This document shows, one piece after another, positions 25,649-33,866 of a DNA stretch of 64,000 bases. Made by a program: the position numbers and the translations under genes. Each line of letters begins with the position of its first letter. Within the stretch, counting starts at the first letter, position 1. The stretch covers positions 62,001-126,000 of the forward strand of contig CAVYOX010000014.1 of assembly GCA_963770245.1 (NCBI GenBank). The letters run 5' to 3'. Source of the DNA: PALSA-270 sp963770245. Its GTDB lineage: Bacteria > Acidobacteriota > Terriglobia > Terriglobales > Acidobacteriaceae. Below the pieces are notes generated by a model. That model was not told where the DNA came from. It saw only the letters and a program-made list of their open reading frames with translations, and ran no database searches.

Positions 25649-26430
25649 GCTCCGATCACCTCGGTGCCGCACTCCAGCTTGGTGAAATAAAACTGGGGCA
25701 AAATCTCGGCCTGCGCGGCCGGCAGGATGCGCACCCGTCCCACGCCCTTTCTGAGCGCTTGGTCGCAGGCCTCCAGTTTGGGCAGCATCCCGCCGCCAAT
25801 CACTGAGTGTTCGACCAGCGCTGCCACATCTTTGGTGTTCAGCCAGGGGATCACGCTGCCGTCGGCGTCCTTCACGCCCGGCACATCGGTCAGGAAAATC
25901 AAAGTGTCGGCGTGGCACGCCCCGGCGCAGGCCGCGGCCATCTGGTCGGCGTTCACGTTGTAGTACTCCCCGTCGGAGCCGAGCGCCAGGGAGGAGAGAA
26001 CCGGAATGCCGCCTTCGGCCCAAATGGCATCCAGCCAGCGCGGTTCGACCGAACAGATTTCTCCCACAAAGCCCAGGTCGTAGCCCTCGGTCTTTTTCTT
26101 GCGCGCGCGGAAGGACATACCATCCCCTCCGCACAATCCGATGGCGGGATTTCCCGCCGCCACCACCGCTGCCACGACACTCTTGTTCACGATGCCGGCC
26201 AAGACCATGAGGGCGACGTCGCGTGTCTCGGCGTCGGTGATGCGCAGCCCGTTCACGAAATCGCTCTTTTTCCCCAATAGGTTCAGAGTGCGCGTGAGCG
26301 TGCTCCCCCCGCCGTGGACCAGGGCGATCTGGTGCCCATCCCGCGCCAGTTCCACCACCGCCAGCGCGCACTTGCGCAAGGTTGCCTTGTCTTCGAGCGC
26401 CGTTCCACCAATCTTGACCACGATCTTCAC
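25645..26430 (-). CDS. argB: Acetylglutamate kinase
   Basis: A 261-residue amino acid kinase that phosphorylates N-acetylglutamate. The start is GTG at 26430 (read as MKIVVKIGG), overlapping the argC stop as GTGA. The lysine in 'VVKIGGTAL', the glycine-rich 'IALVHGGGSTLTRTLN' and the 'NVNADQMAAACAGACHADTLIFLTDVPGV' segment are the usual substrate and ATP sites. The N-terminal helix that marks arginine-sensitive hexameric kinases is not seen before the first strand, so it is more likely the arginine-insensitive type; this is an inference from length. Confidence 0.95.
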   Translation of the reverse strand: MKIVVKIGGTALEDKATLRKCALAVVELARDGHQIALVHGGGSTLTRTLNLLGKKSDFVNGLRITDAETRDVALMVLAGIVNKSVVAAVVAAGNPAIGLCGGDGMSFRARKKKTEGYDLGFVGEICSVEPRWLDAIWAEGGIPVLSSLALGSDGEYYNVNADQMAAACAGACHADTLIFLTDVPGVKDADGSVIPWLNTKDVAALVEHSVIGGGMLPKLEACDQALRKGVGRVRILPAAQAEILPQFYFTKLECGTEVIGA

Positions 26431-27473
26431 TGGAGGCCCTCCCCTTCTTCCCACCCGTACATCAGATTCATGTTTTGCACCGCTTGTCCGGCGGCGCCTT
26501 TCAGCAGGTTGTCCACGCAGGAAACCAGCACCAGGCGCTGTCCATCCTCGGCCAGGCAGAAGCCGATGTCGCAATAGTTGGTATTGACGGAAAACTGAAT
26601 CTCCGGCAAACGGGGAGTGGCAAAAATCCGCACCCAGCGCCTGCCCTGGTAAAACTCGCGGAAGCAGCCCTCCACCTCCGCTGGCTTGCGCTCGCGATTC
26701 AGATGCACATAAATGGTCGAAAGAATACCTCGCGGAATGGGCAACAGGTGCGGCGTGAAGATCAATTCGCCGGCCTCGAGGCCCAACTGCTCGAGAATTT
26801 CTCCCGTGTGACGATGTCCAAACACCGCATAGGCGGAAAGGTTGTCGGCCACGGAAACAAAATGCGTGCGCGCGGTGGGTTCCTTGCCCGCTCCCGACAC
26901 ACCGGACTTTGAGTCCGAAATGATTCCCCGCTCCCGGTCGACCCAGCCGGCCCGCAGCAGAGGCGCGAGCGCCAGGATCACCGAGGTTGCATAGCAACCC
27001 GGATTGGCCACCACTGCCGCGCTCGCAATCCGATCGCGGTTGAGCTCGGGCAGGCCATAGATGGCTTTCTCGGTGAGCTCGGCAGCGGTGATCGAACCCT
27101 CATCCTTGAATCCGTACACCGCCCGGTGCTGGGCTTCTTTCAGCCGCCAGGCGCCGCTGAGATCGATGACCCGAAGCCCTTGGACCACGGCTTCGGGTAC
27201 GAGCGATCGCGAAGCGTGGTGCGGCGTCGCCAGAAAAAGCAATTGGACGCCCGTCTCTTTCAGCGTGGTCCAGGAAAGCGGCTGCAGGGGATAACGTCCG
27301 TTTCCCGACAGCACGGGGAATAGATCCGCCAAATTGAGGGCGCCTTCCCCCTCTCCCTGTCGGCTCAAGAGCAAGGGCGTCTCGACCCGGGGATGACGCA
27401 ACAGCAATCGGGTCAATTCCAAGCCGGAATAACCGGTCGCACCTACGACCGCAGTCTTAAGTTTGGCCGGCAT
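26427..27473 (-). CDS. argC: N-acetyl-gamma-glutamyl-phosphate reductase
   Basis: A 348-residue NADPH-dependent reductase giving N-acetylglutamate semialdehyde. The start is the ATG at 27473 (MPAKLKTAVVGATGYSG); its first base is the last base of the argR stop (TGATG). The N-terminal dinucleotide-binding 'VVGATGYSGLELTRLL' and the catalytic cysteine in 'VVANPGCYATSVILAL' are intact, as is 'DSKSGVSGAGKEPT'. Type 1 ArgC by length. It opens the enzyme series of the operon right after the regulator. Confidence 0.96.
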   Translation of the reverse strand: MPAKLKTAVVGATGYSGLELTRLLLRHPRVETPLLLSRQGEGEGALNLADLFPVLSGNGRYPLQPLSWTTLKETGVQLLFLATPHHASRSLVPEAVVQGLRVIDLSGAWRLKEAQHRAVYGFKDEGSITAAELTEKAIYGLPELNRDRIASAAVVANPGCYATSVILALAPLLRAGWVDRERGIISDSKSGVSGAGKEPTARTHFVSVADNLSAYAVFGHRHTGEILEQLGLEAGELIFTPHLLPIPRGILSTIYVHLNRERKPAEVEGCFREFYQGRRWVRIFATPRLPEIQFSVNTNYCDIGFCLAEDGQRLVLVSCVDNLLKGAAGQAVQNMNLMYGWEEGEGLQ

Positions 27474-27916
27474 CACGCAAGCATCTCCTGGGTGCGGGCG
27501 GCCAAACGGGTGGCGGCTTTCTTGTCCGGACAGACAATCAAAATGGTGTCGTCGCCGGCCACGCTGCCGACCGCTTCCGGCCATTGTTCGTCGTCGAGCG
27601 CAGCGGCCACGGGCTGGGCGCTTCCCACCGTGGTTTTGATCACCAGCAGATTCTGCGCCCGGCGCACGTCCACCACAAACTCGCGCACCAGCCGCGAGAC
27701 CGGGGGCAGGGCCGAACCAGAGGAATGATCCCCCTGCGGCAAGGCGTATCCCTCGGCCGTCTTGACCAGGCCGAGATCGCGAATGTCGCGGGAGAGCGTC
27801 GCCTGTCCTACCCTGACGCCGCGCTTGTGCAGGCTGCGCTGCAGCTCTTCCTGGCTCGCGATCGGTCCCTGCTCGAGCAGCGCCAGGATGGTCTTTTGTC
27901 GTAACAATTTGCTCAT
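27473..27916 (-). CDS. argR: Arginine repressor
   Basis: A 147-residue regulator that binds arginine and represses the arginine genes. The N-terminal winged helix (KLLRQKTILALLEQGPIASQEELQRSL...GVRVGQATLSRDIRDLGLVK) and the C-terminal hexamerisation/arginine domain (GSVAGDDTILIVCPDKKAATRLAART), with 'AGDDTIL' as arginine contact, are both present. It is the first gene of the nine-gene operon and its start codon lies inside an ARG box (27915-27930), so the operon is almost surely autorepressed. No Shine-Dalgarno is seen before the ATG, which suggests a leaderless or weakly translated first gene. Confidence 0.95.
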   Translation of the reverse strand: MSKLLRQKTILALLEQGPIASQEELQRSLHKRGVRVGQATLSRDIRDLGLVKTAEGYALPQGDHSSGSALPPVSRLVREFVVDVRRAQNLLVIKTTVGSAQPVAAALDDEQWPEAVGSVAGDDTILIVCPDKKAATRLAARTQEMLA

Positions 27917-27950
27917 GAATACCTATTCACTTAGATGCATACTTATTCAC
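27915..27950 (-). promoter_or_regulatory. Tandem ARG boxes (ArgR operator)
   Basis: Two copies of an ARG-box-like palindrome read on the minus strand as GTGAATAGGTATTCAT (27915-27930, nearly symmetrical TGAAT/ATTCA) and GTGAATAAGTATGCAT (27935-27950). Their centres are 20 bases apart, close to two helical turns, as in known ArgR operators bound by one hexamer. The first box overlaps the ATG of argR. Binding here would block both RNA polymerase and, if the transcript is leaderless, the transcription start itself. Confidence 0.85.
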
Positions 27951-28129
27951 TGATGGTAAAGGTTTTGCGGTGGGTGTCAAGCGGAAACTTGTAAGGGCTG
28001 CGCTGGACGCCGCCCCGGCACCGAGCGAGAAGAGGATGGCGGGGCGGGCGCCGGAACCCTCGGCGGCGGGGTCGCCGACAGGCGCACGACCACACTCTGG
28101 GAAGAGCCGGGGTGCGGGGGCATGGCTGA

Positions 28130-29584
28130 CTAGCAGGTTCCCCCAGGTTGGTACGGGACGCGCGCCAGAGCATCCGCCACGTGCGCCGGAGCCGAGAACA
28201 GCAGTTCATGCAAGCGCCGCACCGTTTCCTCGGCGCGAGCTTCATCCACTAGGAAGCTGATGGTGCGTTCGGAAGCTCCCTGGCAAATCAAGCGCACCTC
28301 CAGGTCGGAAATGACATGCAGAATCTGGCTGGCGATCTGCGGGCGACGGCGAATCTTCTCTCCCACCAGGCAGACCAGAGCCTTGTGGTTTTCCCAGCGT
28401 ATATTCGCCAAACCTCGGAGTTCCTCGGCGATCGCCGGCAGATCCGTCGCCGAACTCATCACCAGAGAGAAGCCATGGGGCGAGGCCGAGAGCAGCTCCA
28501 CGCCGTGGGGGTGGCGTTCGAACACCTGGAAAACCTGGCGCGGCAGGTCGGGCCCCATCCCAGGCGCCGGTTCTAAATCGAGCACCGCAACCCCGCGCTT
28601 GGCGGTGATGGCTTTTACCCGGCCGATTTCGCTTGCATGGGCGACGATCTCAGTCCCGCCGCTCTCCGGATTTCGCGAATTCAGCACCCACACCGGGATA
28701 TTGCGCCGCATCGCCGGCGCGATGGTGGCGGGATGCAGAACCCGGGCGCCAAAGTGAGCCAATTCCGCCGCCTCATGGAAACTCAGGGTGGTGATGCGTC
28801 GGGCATCGGGGCAAAGATTGGGATCGGTGGTCATGACACCATCCACATCGGTCCAAATCTCGATCCGGCTGGCCTCGAGCCCCACCCCAATCATGGCGGC
28901 GCTGCAATCGGATCCGCCACGGCCCAAGGTGGTGGGGATGCCCTCCCGCGTGGCCCCCACGAATCCTCCCAACACCGGTATCTGCCCGGAGTGCACGACC
29001 GGCAATAGGACGGCCCGCGACCGTGCCCGGGTGTCTTCCCACAACGGTGTGGCACGGGTGTAGGCCGCATCCGTGACAATGCACTGCTTCGAATCGATCC
29101 AGGCCACGTCGAATCCAGCGCGCAGCAGGGCGGCGTGCAGGATCTTGCTGGAAAGAAATTCGCCGACAGCGAGGAACCGGTCCTGCACTTCCGGGAGGAG
29201 CGCTCCCGCCGACGCGGTCTCACCCGCGAGATTGTCCAACATCTGGAACGCGGGTTCGAGCTCGGCCCAGAGACAATGGAACTGTTGTTCCTCGACCAGT
29301 TCGCGCGCCACGGTTTGATGCCGCTGCCGTAGGCGCTCGACCGTCTCACGGGCGCCCTGCGGTCCTCCTTCCGCCGAGGATCTGGCGGCGCTCAGCAGCT
29401 GATCCGTCACCCGAGCCAGCGCGCTCACGACGACCACGGGCCGGTGGCGGAGCCGCCGCTTCACCAGCTGGCTCACGCGCCGGATGGCGGCGGCATCTTC
29501 CACCGAGGTCCCGCCAAATTTCATGACTACGCAGTCCCCTCGTCGCCCGGTAGCTTCGTGGCTCTCGTTCGACAGCTGGTTCAT
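28130..29584 (-). CDS. lysC: Aspartate kinase
   Basis: A 484-residue kinase that phosphorylates aspartate at the entry to lysine, threonine and methionine synthesis. The signature 'VMKFGGTSVEDAAAIRRV' lies at about 20-37, 'TLGRGGSDCSAAMIGVGLEASRIEIWTDVDGVMTTDPNL' in the middle, and two ACT regulatory domains fill the last 150 residues. Length and the 'HFGARVLHPATIAPA' stretch fit the monofunctional class III type. GGGGGAGG precedes the ATG at 29584. A terminator-like hairpin stands about 50 bases upstream in the same direction, so expression may be attenuated or isolated from upstream transcription. Confidence 0.94.
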   Translation of the reverse strand: MNQLSNESHEATGRRGDCVVMKFGGTSVEDAAAIRRVSQLVKRRLRHRPVVVVSALARVTDQLLSAARSSAEGGPQGARETVERLRQRHQTVARELVEEQQFHCLWAELEPAFQMLDNLAGETASAGALLPEVQDRFLAVGEFLSSKILHAALLRAGFDVAWIDSKQCIVTDAAYTRATPLWEDTRARSRAVLLPVVHSGQIPVLGGFVGATREGIPTTLGRGGSDCSAAMIGVGLEASRIEIWTDVDGVMTTDPNLCPDARRITTLSFHEAAELAHFGARVLHPATIAPAMRRNIPVWVLNSRNPESGGTEIVAHASEIGRVKAITAKRGVAVLDLEPAPGMGPDLPRQVFQVFERHPHGVELLSASPHGFSLVMSSATDLPAIAEELRGLANIRWENHKALVCLVGEKIRRRPQIASQILHVISDLEVRLICQGASERTISFLVDEARAEETVRRLHELLFSAPAHVADALARVPYQPGGTC

Positions 29585-29629
29585 CTCGCGCCTCCCCCTT
29601 TTGACTGTGAATCAACAACCTGGGACAAC

Positions 29630-29665
29630 AAAAAACCCACCGTCCGGTTGCTTCTGGCGGTGGGT
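29630..29665 (-). terminator. Intrinsic terminator or attenuator hairpin before lysC
   Basis: On the minus strand the stem ACCCACCG (29665-29658) pairs with CGGTGGGT (29642-29635) around a 15-base loop and is followed directly by a run of six T (29635-29630). This is a textbook rho-independent terminator. It lies after the small gene at 29801-29971 and only about 46 bases before the lysC start, so it either ends that gene's transcript or acts as an attenuator in the lysC leader. A weak 13-codon frame (29699-29740, two Thr codons) precedes it. Confidence 0.75.
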
Positions 29666-29800
29666 CTCATTACCTGTTCAGAACTTTTGTTGCTCAGCTC
29701 AGCAGGCGACCTCCCCCAGGAGACACGTTCTTCGTGTCATGGCGGTGCCAACGAAGATTGTAATTCGCTTCCGGGAAGAAGAGGTCATGGTCACGGTAGA

Positions 29801-29971
29801 TCAGTTCTCCTGATTCTTCTCTGCCTGGGATTGTTTCTCGAGATTCTGTTGTTCTTCGAACAGATGCATCAGGCGATCGATCAGGCGGCGCTGGCCGCCG
29901 ATCATGTGCAGGCCACTCTCCTGCTGATGCTCCTGGAGAACACGGTTCAAGCTGCGCTCGAGTTCGTTCAT
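29801..29971 (-). CDS. Small hypothetical protein
   Basis: A 56-residue protein beginning MNELERSLNRVLQEHQQ. The ATG at 29971 has GGGAG at a good distance. The sequence is hydrophilic and mostly helical, with 'IGGQRRLIDRLMHLFEEQQNLEKQSQAEKNQEN' as a likely amphipathic helix or short coiled coil, and a Gln/Glu-rich tail. It has no signal or membrane segment. It lies alone between the LysR regulator and lysC on the same strand and is followed by a terminator hairpin. I do not recognise it. Confidence 0.55.
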   Translation of the reverse strand: MNELERSLNRVLQEHQQESGLHMIGGQRRLIDRLMHLFEEQQNLEKQSQAEKNQEN

Positions 29972-30144
29972 GACACACTCCCTCAGTCCATTTTCGCTGC
30001 ACACTGTTCAGTCGCTAGGTTCTCTGAGGTTCTTTAGGTAACCTAGCAAGTCTCGCCGCCGAACGGAAATCGGAAATTCCGATAGGGGAAATCGACAAAC
30101 TCGATAAGGCCGGAACCCACCCTCGGCAGGCGTCCGGCTGAGCT

Positions 30145-31035
30145 TCATTTTGAAGCCGAGGCCAGCTGACGAACGGTGCTGATGAAAGTCGTGGTCGCCC
30201 GCGTGAGCGTGCGGTCGCGGCGGTAAGCCAGTCCCAGTTCGCGCCAGAGCTCCTCGTCCTTGATGGGAATCAGCTTAACCCGCCCCGCCATTACCTGGTC
30301 GCGAGCGAAACTGGCGCTGATCAAGGAAACTCCCAATCCCGCCGCGACAAAGCTCTTGATCATGCCGACGCTCGGCAGCTCCATCCGCACCTGCAACTGC
30401 GAAGCGTAGGGACGAAACAGTCTGTCCATGAGGCGGCGGCTATAACCGGTCTTCGGCAGCAGGAGGGGCTGTTTGACGATCTCGCTCACCGGCACCACTT
30501 CGTGCTTGGCCAGGGGGTTCTGCGGGCTGACCATCAGCATCAGTTGATCGCGAAAGATGGCGTGGGCTTTCAAGCTCGCCGATTTGACCGGCAGGGTCAC
30601 AATGCCCACATCAATCGTCCCGTTTTCCAGCTTTTCCACAATCTTGTAGCTGAAGTTTCGATAAATGCTGATCTGTACGCTGGGATAGAGGCTAGAGAAC
30701 TTGGCGAAGACGTCGGGCAGAACATAAAGGCATGTCGCTTCGTTGGCCCCGACTACCAGCGTGCCGCGCGGGGAACTACCCTGGTCCGCCACCGCGAGCA
30801 ACGACTCATCCCGCATTTGCAGGAGACGCTCCGCATAGGCGAACAGCACCCGGCCCGCCGGGGTCAAAGTCACATCTTTGCCCGAACGGTCGAGCAGTCG
30901 GTCCCCGTATTCTTGCTCCAGTTGCCGGATTTGCGCGCTGACGGCAGACTGCGACCGAAAGACCTTCAGGCCGGCGCGAGAAAAGCTGCCAAGCTTCGCG
31001 ACTTCCAGAAAGGTGACTAATTGGTCGAAGTCCAT
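30145..31035 (-). CDS. LysR-family transcriptional regulator
   Basis: A 296-residue regulator. The N-terminal winged helix-turn-helix is complete (MDFDQLVTFLEVAKLGSFSRAG...SQSAVSAQIRQLEQEYGDRLLDRSGKDVTLTPAG), followed by the linker helix and a two-lobed effector-binding domain (LVVGANEATCLYVLPDVFAKF, VGIVTLPVKSASL). Such proteins usually control a divergent neighbour; here both neighbours are on the same strand, so the target is not obvious. It starts 43 bases after the end of sucA and could be co-transcribed with it. The CbbR/CysB-like 'YVLPDVFAKFSSLYPSVQI' pattern does not fix the ligand. Confidence 0.9.
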   Translation of the reverse strand: MDFDQLVTFLEVAKLGSFSRAGLKVFRSQSAVSAQIRQLEQEYGDRLLDRSGKDVTLTPAGRVLFAYAERLLQMRDESLLAVADQGSSPRGTLVVGANEATCLYVLPDVFAKFSSLYPSVQISIYRNFSYKIVEKLENGTIDVGIVTLPVKSASLKAHAIFRDQLMLMVSPQNPLAKHEVVPVSEIVKQPLLLPKTGYSRRLMDRLFRPYASQLQVRMELPSVGMIKSFVAAGLGVSLISASFARDQVMAGRVKLIPIKDEELWRELGLAYRRDRTLTRATTTFISTVRQLASASK

Positions 31036-31078
31036 GATTAATGCGAGATTATAGCTGAGACTCCCCTATCCATGGTTC

Positions 31079-33580
31079 TCACTCAGTCTTGAAAGCCAGC
31101 GCGATCAGGGTCTTTTGCTCGACTTCATGGGCTTTGGCGGAACCCGTGGCCGGGCTGGCACTGGCGGAACGCTTGACCGTCAGCACTGGACGATCCCCCG
31201 CGATCCTTCGCAGGCGAGGCAGAACGTAGAACAGAGGGCCCATGTTGGCAGGCTCTTCTTGTACCCAAACGATGTCCCGTGCCGAGGGGTGACGCGCCAG
31301 CTCCGCGCTCAGATCAGCCTCGGGGAACGGGTACACCTGTTCGACGAAAACCACCGCGGTCGAAGGATCCTTCCGCTTCTTGCGTTCCACCCGCAGTTCG
31401 TGGCCGATCTTGCCGCTGCACAGCACAACCCGCCGGGCATCGATCGCTTCGGTGTCGGGCAGAACCGCCAGAAACTGCTGGTGGGTGAAGTCTGCCAGGG
31501 CGGAGCAAGCGTCGGGATGACGCAACATGCTTTTCGGGGTGAAGACCACGAGCGGCTTCCGCCAAACCCGCAGCGCCTGACGGCGCAGCAGGTGGAAGTA
31601 TTGTGCCGCGTTCGAGGGCTGGCAGATTTGGAAATTGTCGCGCGCCGCCAGCTGCAGAAAGCGCTCGATGCGAGCGCTCGAGTGCTCAGGCCCTTGCCCT
31701 TCATAGCCGTGCGGCAGCAGCAGAACCATGCCGGAGAGCAGCCCCCACTTGTCCTCGCCGGCGCTGATGAACTGATCGATGATGGCCTGGGCAACATTGG
31801 CGAAGTCGCCAAACTGCGCCTCCCAGAGCACGAGGGCCTCGGGGAAATCGCGGCTGTATCCGTATTCGAATCCGAGCACGCCGGCCTCGGACAAGGTGGA
31901 GTTATAGATTTCACAGCCGGCCTGCCCTTCCGCAATGTGCTGCAAGGGCACATACTCCTGCTCATTTTCGATATCGAGCAGCACGGAATGACGCTGATTG
32001 AAAGTCCCGCGGCGCGTGTCCTGTCCGCTGAGTCGCACCGGGACTCCGGCTTTGACCAAGCTGCCAAAAGCCAGCGCCTCCGCCATTCCATAGTCCACCG
32101 CACGCTTGCCTAGGCCCATTTCGGCGCGCTGTTCCAGCAGCTTCTTGATCTTGGGATGGATGTGAAAGCCTGCCGGATAACTGGTAAGGCGCTCGGTCAC
32201 CGCGGCCAGTTCCTCCACCGACAATCCAGTCTTCACGTCGTACTGTGATTTGTAGCGCCCGCCTTTGTAGGGGTCCCAGTAGCGGGGCAGCTGGCGCAGC
32301 GTGGGTTTCTTGCGGATGTGCCCGGCCTTCTTCTGCTCGGCTTCAAATTCCGCGCGGACGGCGTCCACACGAGCCCGGGCGTCGGCTGCGCCGATGTCCT
32401 CGGAGTAAATTTCCCAGAGTGGCGGATGGTCTTTGATCATCTTGTACAGCAGTGGCTGGGTGATGGTCGGATCATCGACTTCACTGTGGCCGTGACGGCG
32501 GTAGCCGATCATGTCCACGATTACGTCGCTCGCGAACCGGTAGCGGTACTCAAGCGCCATGCGGGCCACGCGCACTACGGCGTCCACGTCTTCACCGTTG
32601 ACGTGGAAAATCGGGATGTCCTGGCGGCGGGCCAGCTGCGCGGCAAAACGCGAAGAATGCAGCTCGCGGGAAAGGGTGGTGAAGCCGATCAGGTTGTTGA
32701 CGATGACGTGCACCGTGCCCCCGACGCTGAACCCGGAAACCTCCGCATAATTCAGAGTTTCGGCAAGGATGCCCTGGCCGGCGAACGCCCCGTCGCCGTG
32801 CACCAGCAGAGGCAGATATTTTCGCGTGCCGTCTACGCCGGTCCGATCCTGCTTGGCGCGGGTGCGCCCGATGGTTACCGGATCGACCGCTTCCAGATGA
32901 CTGGGGTTCGAAGCCAGGTGAATATGAATGCGTGCCCCGCCGCGAGTGACGTACTCTCCGGTCGCGCCCATGTGATACTTCACGTCGCCGCTGCCCAGCA
33001 CGCTGCGCGGGTCTACGTCCTCAAACCCGGCGAAGACTTCCTCGGGAGCGCGCTTGGCAACCTGCACCATCACGTTCAGCCGCCCGCGATGGCTCATTCC
33101 CATGACCAATTCGCCGGCGCCCAGTTCGCCGGCGCCTTCCAAAATCTCGTCGACCAGGGGAATGAGCGCGGTTCCACCTTCGAGAGAGAAGCGCTTATTG
33201 CCGAGATAACGATTCTGCAAAACCTGCTCAAAAACATCGGCACGGATCAGCTGATCGAGAACATAGTCTTGATCGACCGCAGCGGGCGGGCCTTCCAGTC
33301 GCTCCTGAATCCAGCGGCGCCGCTCCGGGTCGGCGATGTGAACGAACTCCGTACCCACCGTCCCGCAATAGACACGACGAGCCTGTTCGGCGAACTCGCC
33401 CTCGATCATCAGGTCGGGATGAAGTTGCGGACGAAAGAACCCCAAAGGATCGAGGTCGGCTTCGAGATATCCCCAGCGCCGAAACGCGTCGAAGGTGCGT
33501 TCGCGTTCGGAATCAGGGGCAGTCATCAGGCCAATTGCGGAGCTTTCCGCCGAAGCAGTGTTGTCTTGCTGGATGGGCAT
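31079..33580 (-). CDS. sucA: 2-oxoglutarate dehydrogenase E1 component
   Basis: An 833-residue thiamine-dependent decarboxylase, the first component of the 2-oxoglutarate dehydrogenase complex of the TCA cycle. I prefer the ATG at 33580 because AGGAA lies nine bases before it; a TTG three codons upstream has no spacing. Visible are 'LEGGTALIPLVDEIL', 'GMSHRGRLNVMVQVAKR', 'GSGDVKYHMGATGEY' and 'PGYRRHGHSEVDDP'-like 'IGYRRHGHSEVDDPTITQP', then the transketolase-type 'GQDTRRGTFNQRHSVL' domain. It is about 100 residues shorter than the E. coli enzyme because the N-terminus is short. sucB is not next to it. The window also carries a ferredoxin-dependent 2-oxoacid oxidase. Confidence 0.95.
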   Translation of the reverse strand: MPIQQDNTASAESSAIGLMTAPDSERERTFDAFRRWGYLEADLDPLGFFRPQLHPDLMIEGEFAEQARRVYCGTVGTEFVHIADPERRRWIQERLEGPPAAVDQDYVLDQLIRADVFEQVLQNRYLGNKRFSLEGGTALIPLVDEILEGAGELGAGELVMGMSHRGRLNVMVQVAKRAPEEVFAGFEDVDPRSVLGSGDVKYHMGATGEYVTRGGARIHIHLASNPSHLEAVDPVTIGRTRAKQDRTGVDGTRKYLPLLVHGDGAFAGQGILAETLNYAEVSGFSVGGTVHVIVNNLIGFTTLSRELHSSRFAAQLARRQDIPIFHVNGEDVDAVVRVARMALEYRYRFASDVIVDMIGYRRHGHSEVDDPTITQPLLYKMIKDHPPLWEIYSEDIGAADARARVDAVRAEFEAEQKKAGHIRKKPTLRQLPRYWDPYKGGRYKSQYDVKTGLSVEELAAVTERLTSYPAGFHIHPKIKKLLEQRAEMGLGKRAVDYGMAEALAFGSLVKAGVPVRLSGQDTRRGTFNQRHSVLLDIENEQEYVPLQHIAEGQAGCEIYNSTLSEAGVLGFEYGYSRDFPEALVLWEAQFGDFANVAQAIIDQFISAGEDKWGLLSGMVLLLPHGYEGQGPEHSSARIERFLQLAARDNFQICQPSNAAQYFHLLRRQALRVWRKPLVVFTPKSMLRHPDACSALADFTHQQFLAVLPDTEAIDARRVVLCSGKIGHELRVERKKRKDPSTAVVFVEQVYPFPEADLSAELARHPSARDIVWVQEEPANMGPLFYVLPRLRRIAGDRPVLTVKRSASASPATGSAKAHEVEQKTLIALAFKTE

Positions 33581-33866
33581 ATTCGTCAATTCCTAGGATA
33601 AAGGATGAAGGCCGGGTTGAGGGGGATTCAGGTGCAAACGGTTACCCGGGGGCCGCGGCGGGAAAAACGAAGCCGCGGCCAGAAGGGGCTCATCCGCCGT
33701 TTGGGCAGGCTGTCCGAGTGGCCGACCGCCCGCTCGATCGTGCGCCTTCCGGCCGGGCCTTCCGCCAGGGGTTGCCAGCCATCTGCCACGCGAAATCGGG
33801 AAAACCTTTCCCAGGCAAAGCGCAAAGGCACCGGGCCGTGGAATAATCGAGTCGAGGTACCTGCTT

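Noticed and set aside
29699..29740. A 13-codon leader peptide before the lysC hairpin
   Set aside because: It has two Thr codons but no clear ribosome-binding site and no Lys codons; too weak to list as a gene.
31115..32113. A 332-codon plus-strand frame opposite sucA
   Set aside because: Antisense shadow of the C-terminal half of sucA with no recognisable domain.
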